A stretch of DNA of 5,928 nt from NCBI GenBank assembly GCA_019347995.1, contig JAHWKH010000170.1, positions 1 through 5,928 on the forward strand, given 5' to 3'. The notes below the pieces were generated by a model. It was given only the letters and a program-made list of their open reading frames with translations. It did no database searches and was not told where the DNA came from. This document shows positions 4,933 to 5,928 of the stretch, one piece after another. The number at the start of each line of letters is the position of its first letter. The stretch's first letter is position 1. The position numbers were made by a program, and so were the translations under genes. This DNA is from Gemmatimonadota bacterium. GTDB lineage: Bacteria; Gemmatimonadota; Gemmatimonadetes; Longimicrobiales; UBA6960.

Positions 4933-5928
4933 TCAGGTCGGTCGCAGGCGGTCCAGCGATCGGTACTGGACCGCCTCGGCCGCGTGCTCCGGGCGGAGGG
5001 CCACGTCCCCTTCGAGATCGGCGATCGTGCGCGCGACCTTGAGGATCCTGTGATAGGCGCGGGCGGACAGGCCGATGCGGTCCACCGCCCGCTGGAGCAG
5101 GCGCGCCACCGCCGCCGGCGGCCGGGCGAAGCGGCGCAGCTCCGCGGCACCCATCTGACCGTTGGCCCGTACCCCGGGGGTGTCGGCGAAGCGGGCGCGC
5201 TGCCGGGCGCGGGCCGCCGCCACACGCGCCCGCACCGACGCGCTCCTCTCACCGCGGGCGTCCGCGGTGAGACGGCGGAAGGGCACGGACGGGACCTCCA
5301 CGTGCAGGTCGATGCGGTCGAGGAGGGGGCCGGAGACACGGCCGCGATAGCGCGCCACGTGGGACGGGTCGCACGTGCAGCGGTCGGTGCCGTCGCCCCA
5401 GTGGCCGCACGGACACGGGTTCATGGCGGCCACCAGCACGAAGCGGGCGGGATAGCGCACGCGCCCCGCGGCGCGGGACAGCACGACCTCGCCGTCCTCC
5501 AGCGGCTGCCTCAGCGCCTCCAGCACGTGCCGGCGGAACTCGGGAAGCTCGTCCAGGAAGAGGACGCCGTGGTGGGCCAGGCTCACCTCGCCGGGGCGAG
5601 GTGGGGCGCCGCCCCCCACGAGCCCCGCGTCGCTCAGCGTGTGGTGGGGCGCACGGAACGGACGCGCGGCGACCAGGGGCGCCTCGGGAGGCAGCCGGCC
5701 CGCCACCGAGTGCACCCGCGTCACCTCCATGGCCTCTGTCCGGTTGAGCGCCGGGAGCAGGCCCGGGAGACGACGGGCGAGCAGCGTCGTTCCCGCCCCC
5801 GGTGGTCCCGTGAAGAGCAGGTGGTGGCCTCCGGCGGCGGCCACCTCCAGTGCCCGGCGCCCGACGCGTAGCCCGCGGAGGTCGGCGAGGTCGGGTGCCT
5901 CACCCGGCTCGTCTGCGGGCGGCAGCGG
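4933..5928 (-). CDS. yifB: YifB/ComM-family Mg-chelatase-like AAA+ ATPase, 5' end outside the window
   Basis: The last 331 residues of a protein usually near 500 long are visible; the missing part would hold the Lon-protease-like N-terminal domain. Relatives include ComM, a DNA helicase that extends branch migration during natural transformation; many YifB proteins are otherwise uncharacterised. The frame is open to the window edge and begins with the family linker PDLADLRG, then RRALEVAAAGGHHLL, so the in-frame GTG at 5844 is internal and not the start. Numbering from the first visible residue, the P-loop is GPPGAGTT at 41-48 with threonine 47 where lysine is expected. FRAPHHTLSDAGLVGGG (91-107) and the Walker B VLFLDELPEF (122-131) are intact. 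MNPCPCG (169-175), with CTC at 184-186, gives the four-cysteine cluster, followed by SGPLLDRIDLHVEVP (199-213). The C-terminal Mg_chelatase_C helical domain follows (about 220-327). Only the P-loop lysine is odd. Confidence 0.93.
   Translation of the reverse strand, partial: PLPPADEPGEAPDLADLRGLRVGRRALEVAAAGGHHLLFTGPPGAGTTLLARRLPGLLPALNRTEAMEVTRVHSVAGRLPPEAPLVAARPFRAPHHTLSDAGLVGGGAPPRPGEVSLAHHGVLFLDELPEFRRHVLEALRQPLEDGEVVLSRAAGRVRYPARFVLVAAMNPCPCGHWGDGTDRCTCDPSHVARYRGRVSGPLLDRIDLHVEVPSVPFRRLTADARGERSASVRARVAAARARQRARFADTPGVRANGQMGAAELRRFARPPAAVARLLQRAVDRIGLSARAYHRILKVARTIADLEGDVALRPEHAAEAVQYRSLDRLRPT

Noticed and set aside
5842..5844. GTG as the start of the YifB gene
   Set aside because: The frame stays open for 28 more codons to the window edge and encodes the family's conserved linker (PDLADLRG), so this GTG is an internal valine codon.
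4738..5871. Plus-strand 377-codon open frame opposite the YifB gene
   Set aside because: It is a shadow of the YifB coding strand. The minus frame carries Walker B and chelatase motifs; this one carries none.
1..5928. Defence system, CRISPR array, mobile element or biosynthetic cluster
   Set aside because: There are no regularly spaced repeats, no transposase or integrase, and no toxin-antitoxin or nuclease genes. The five complete genes and two partial ones account for nearly all the sequence.

Overview
This is a GC-rich window (roughly 70% G+C by eye) from a bacterial chromosome. Every convincing gene lies on the minus strand, so transcription runs from high to low coordinates. Nothing marks it as mobile: I see no transposase, integrase, tRNA, rRNA, CRISPR array or phage gene. 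The codon use, weak Shine-Dalgarno sites and housekeeping content suit a high-GC soil or marine lineage. Gemmatimonadota is my loose guess, but myxobacteria or actinobacteria cannot be excluded.

In the order of transcription, the layout is as follows. (1) At 5928-4933 is the C-terminal two thirds of a YifB/ComM-type AAA+ ATPase (Mg-chelatase-like); its N-terminus lies off the right edge. (2) At 4820-3828 is a ten-helix EamA/DMT-family transporter, preceded by a promoter-like sequence so close to its ATG that its mRNA may be leaderless. (3) At 3638-2613 is a small MscS-type mechanosensitive channel, preceded by a 183-base gap with two GC-rich stem-loops. (4) At 2522-1362 is a PLP-dependent cysteine desulfurase-like class V aminotransferase. 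It is followed at short spacing (28, 46 and 38 bases) by (5) the RNA 2',3'-cyclic phosphodiesterase ThpR at 1333-767, (6) an unrecognised membrane-anchored protein at 720-64, and (7) the first eight codons of a gene at 25-1 that begins like a response-regulator receiver domain. Genes 4 to 7 look like one transcription unit, while 1, 2 and 3 are probably separate or loosely linked.

The genes do not form an obvious pathway; the content is housekeeping and stress related (DNA processing, efflux, osmotic release, sulfur mobilisation, RNA-end processing). No new multi-gene system is evident. The points most worth a second look are the Walker A lysine of the YifB protein, replaced by threonine (GPPGAGTT) while the rest of the ATPase core looks intact; similar TTGATC-16/17-TAyCTT promoter-like pairs in front of the transporter and the desulfurase; and the uncharacterised anchored protein after thpR.
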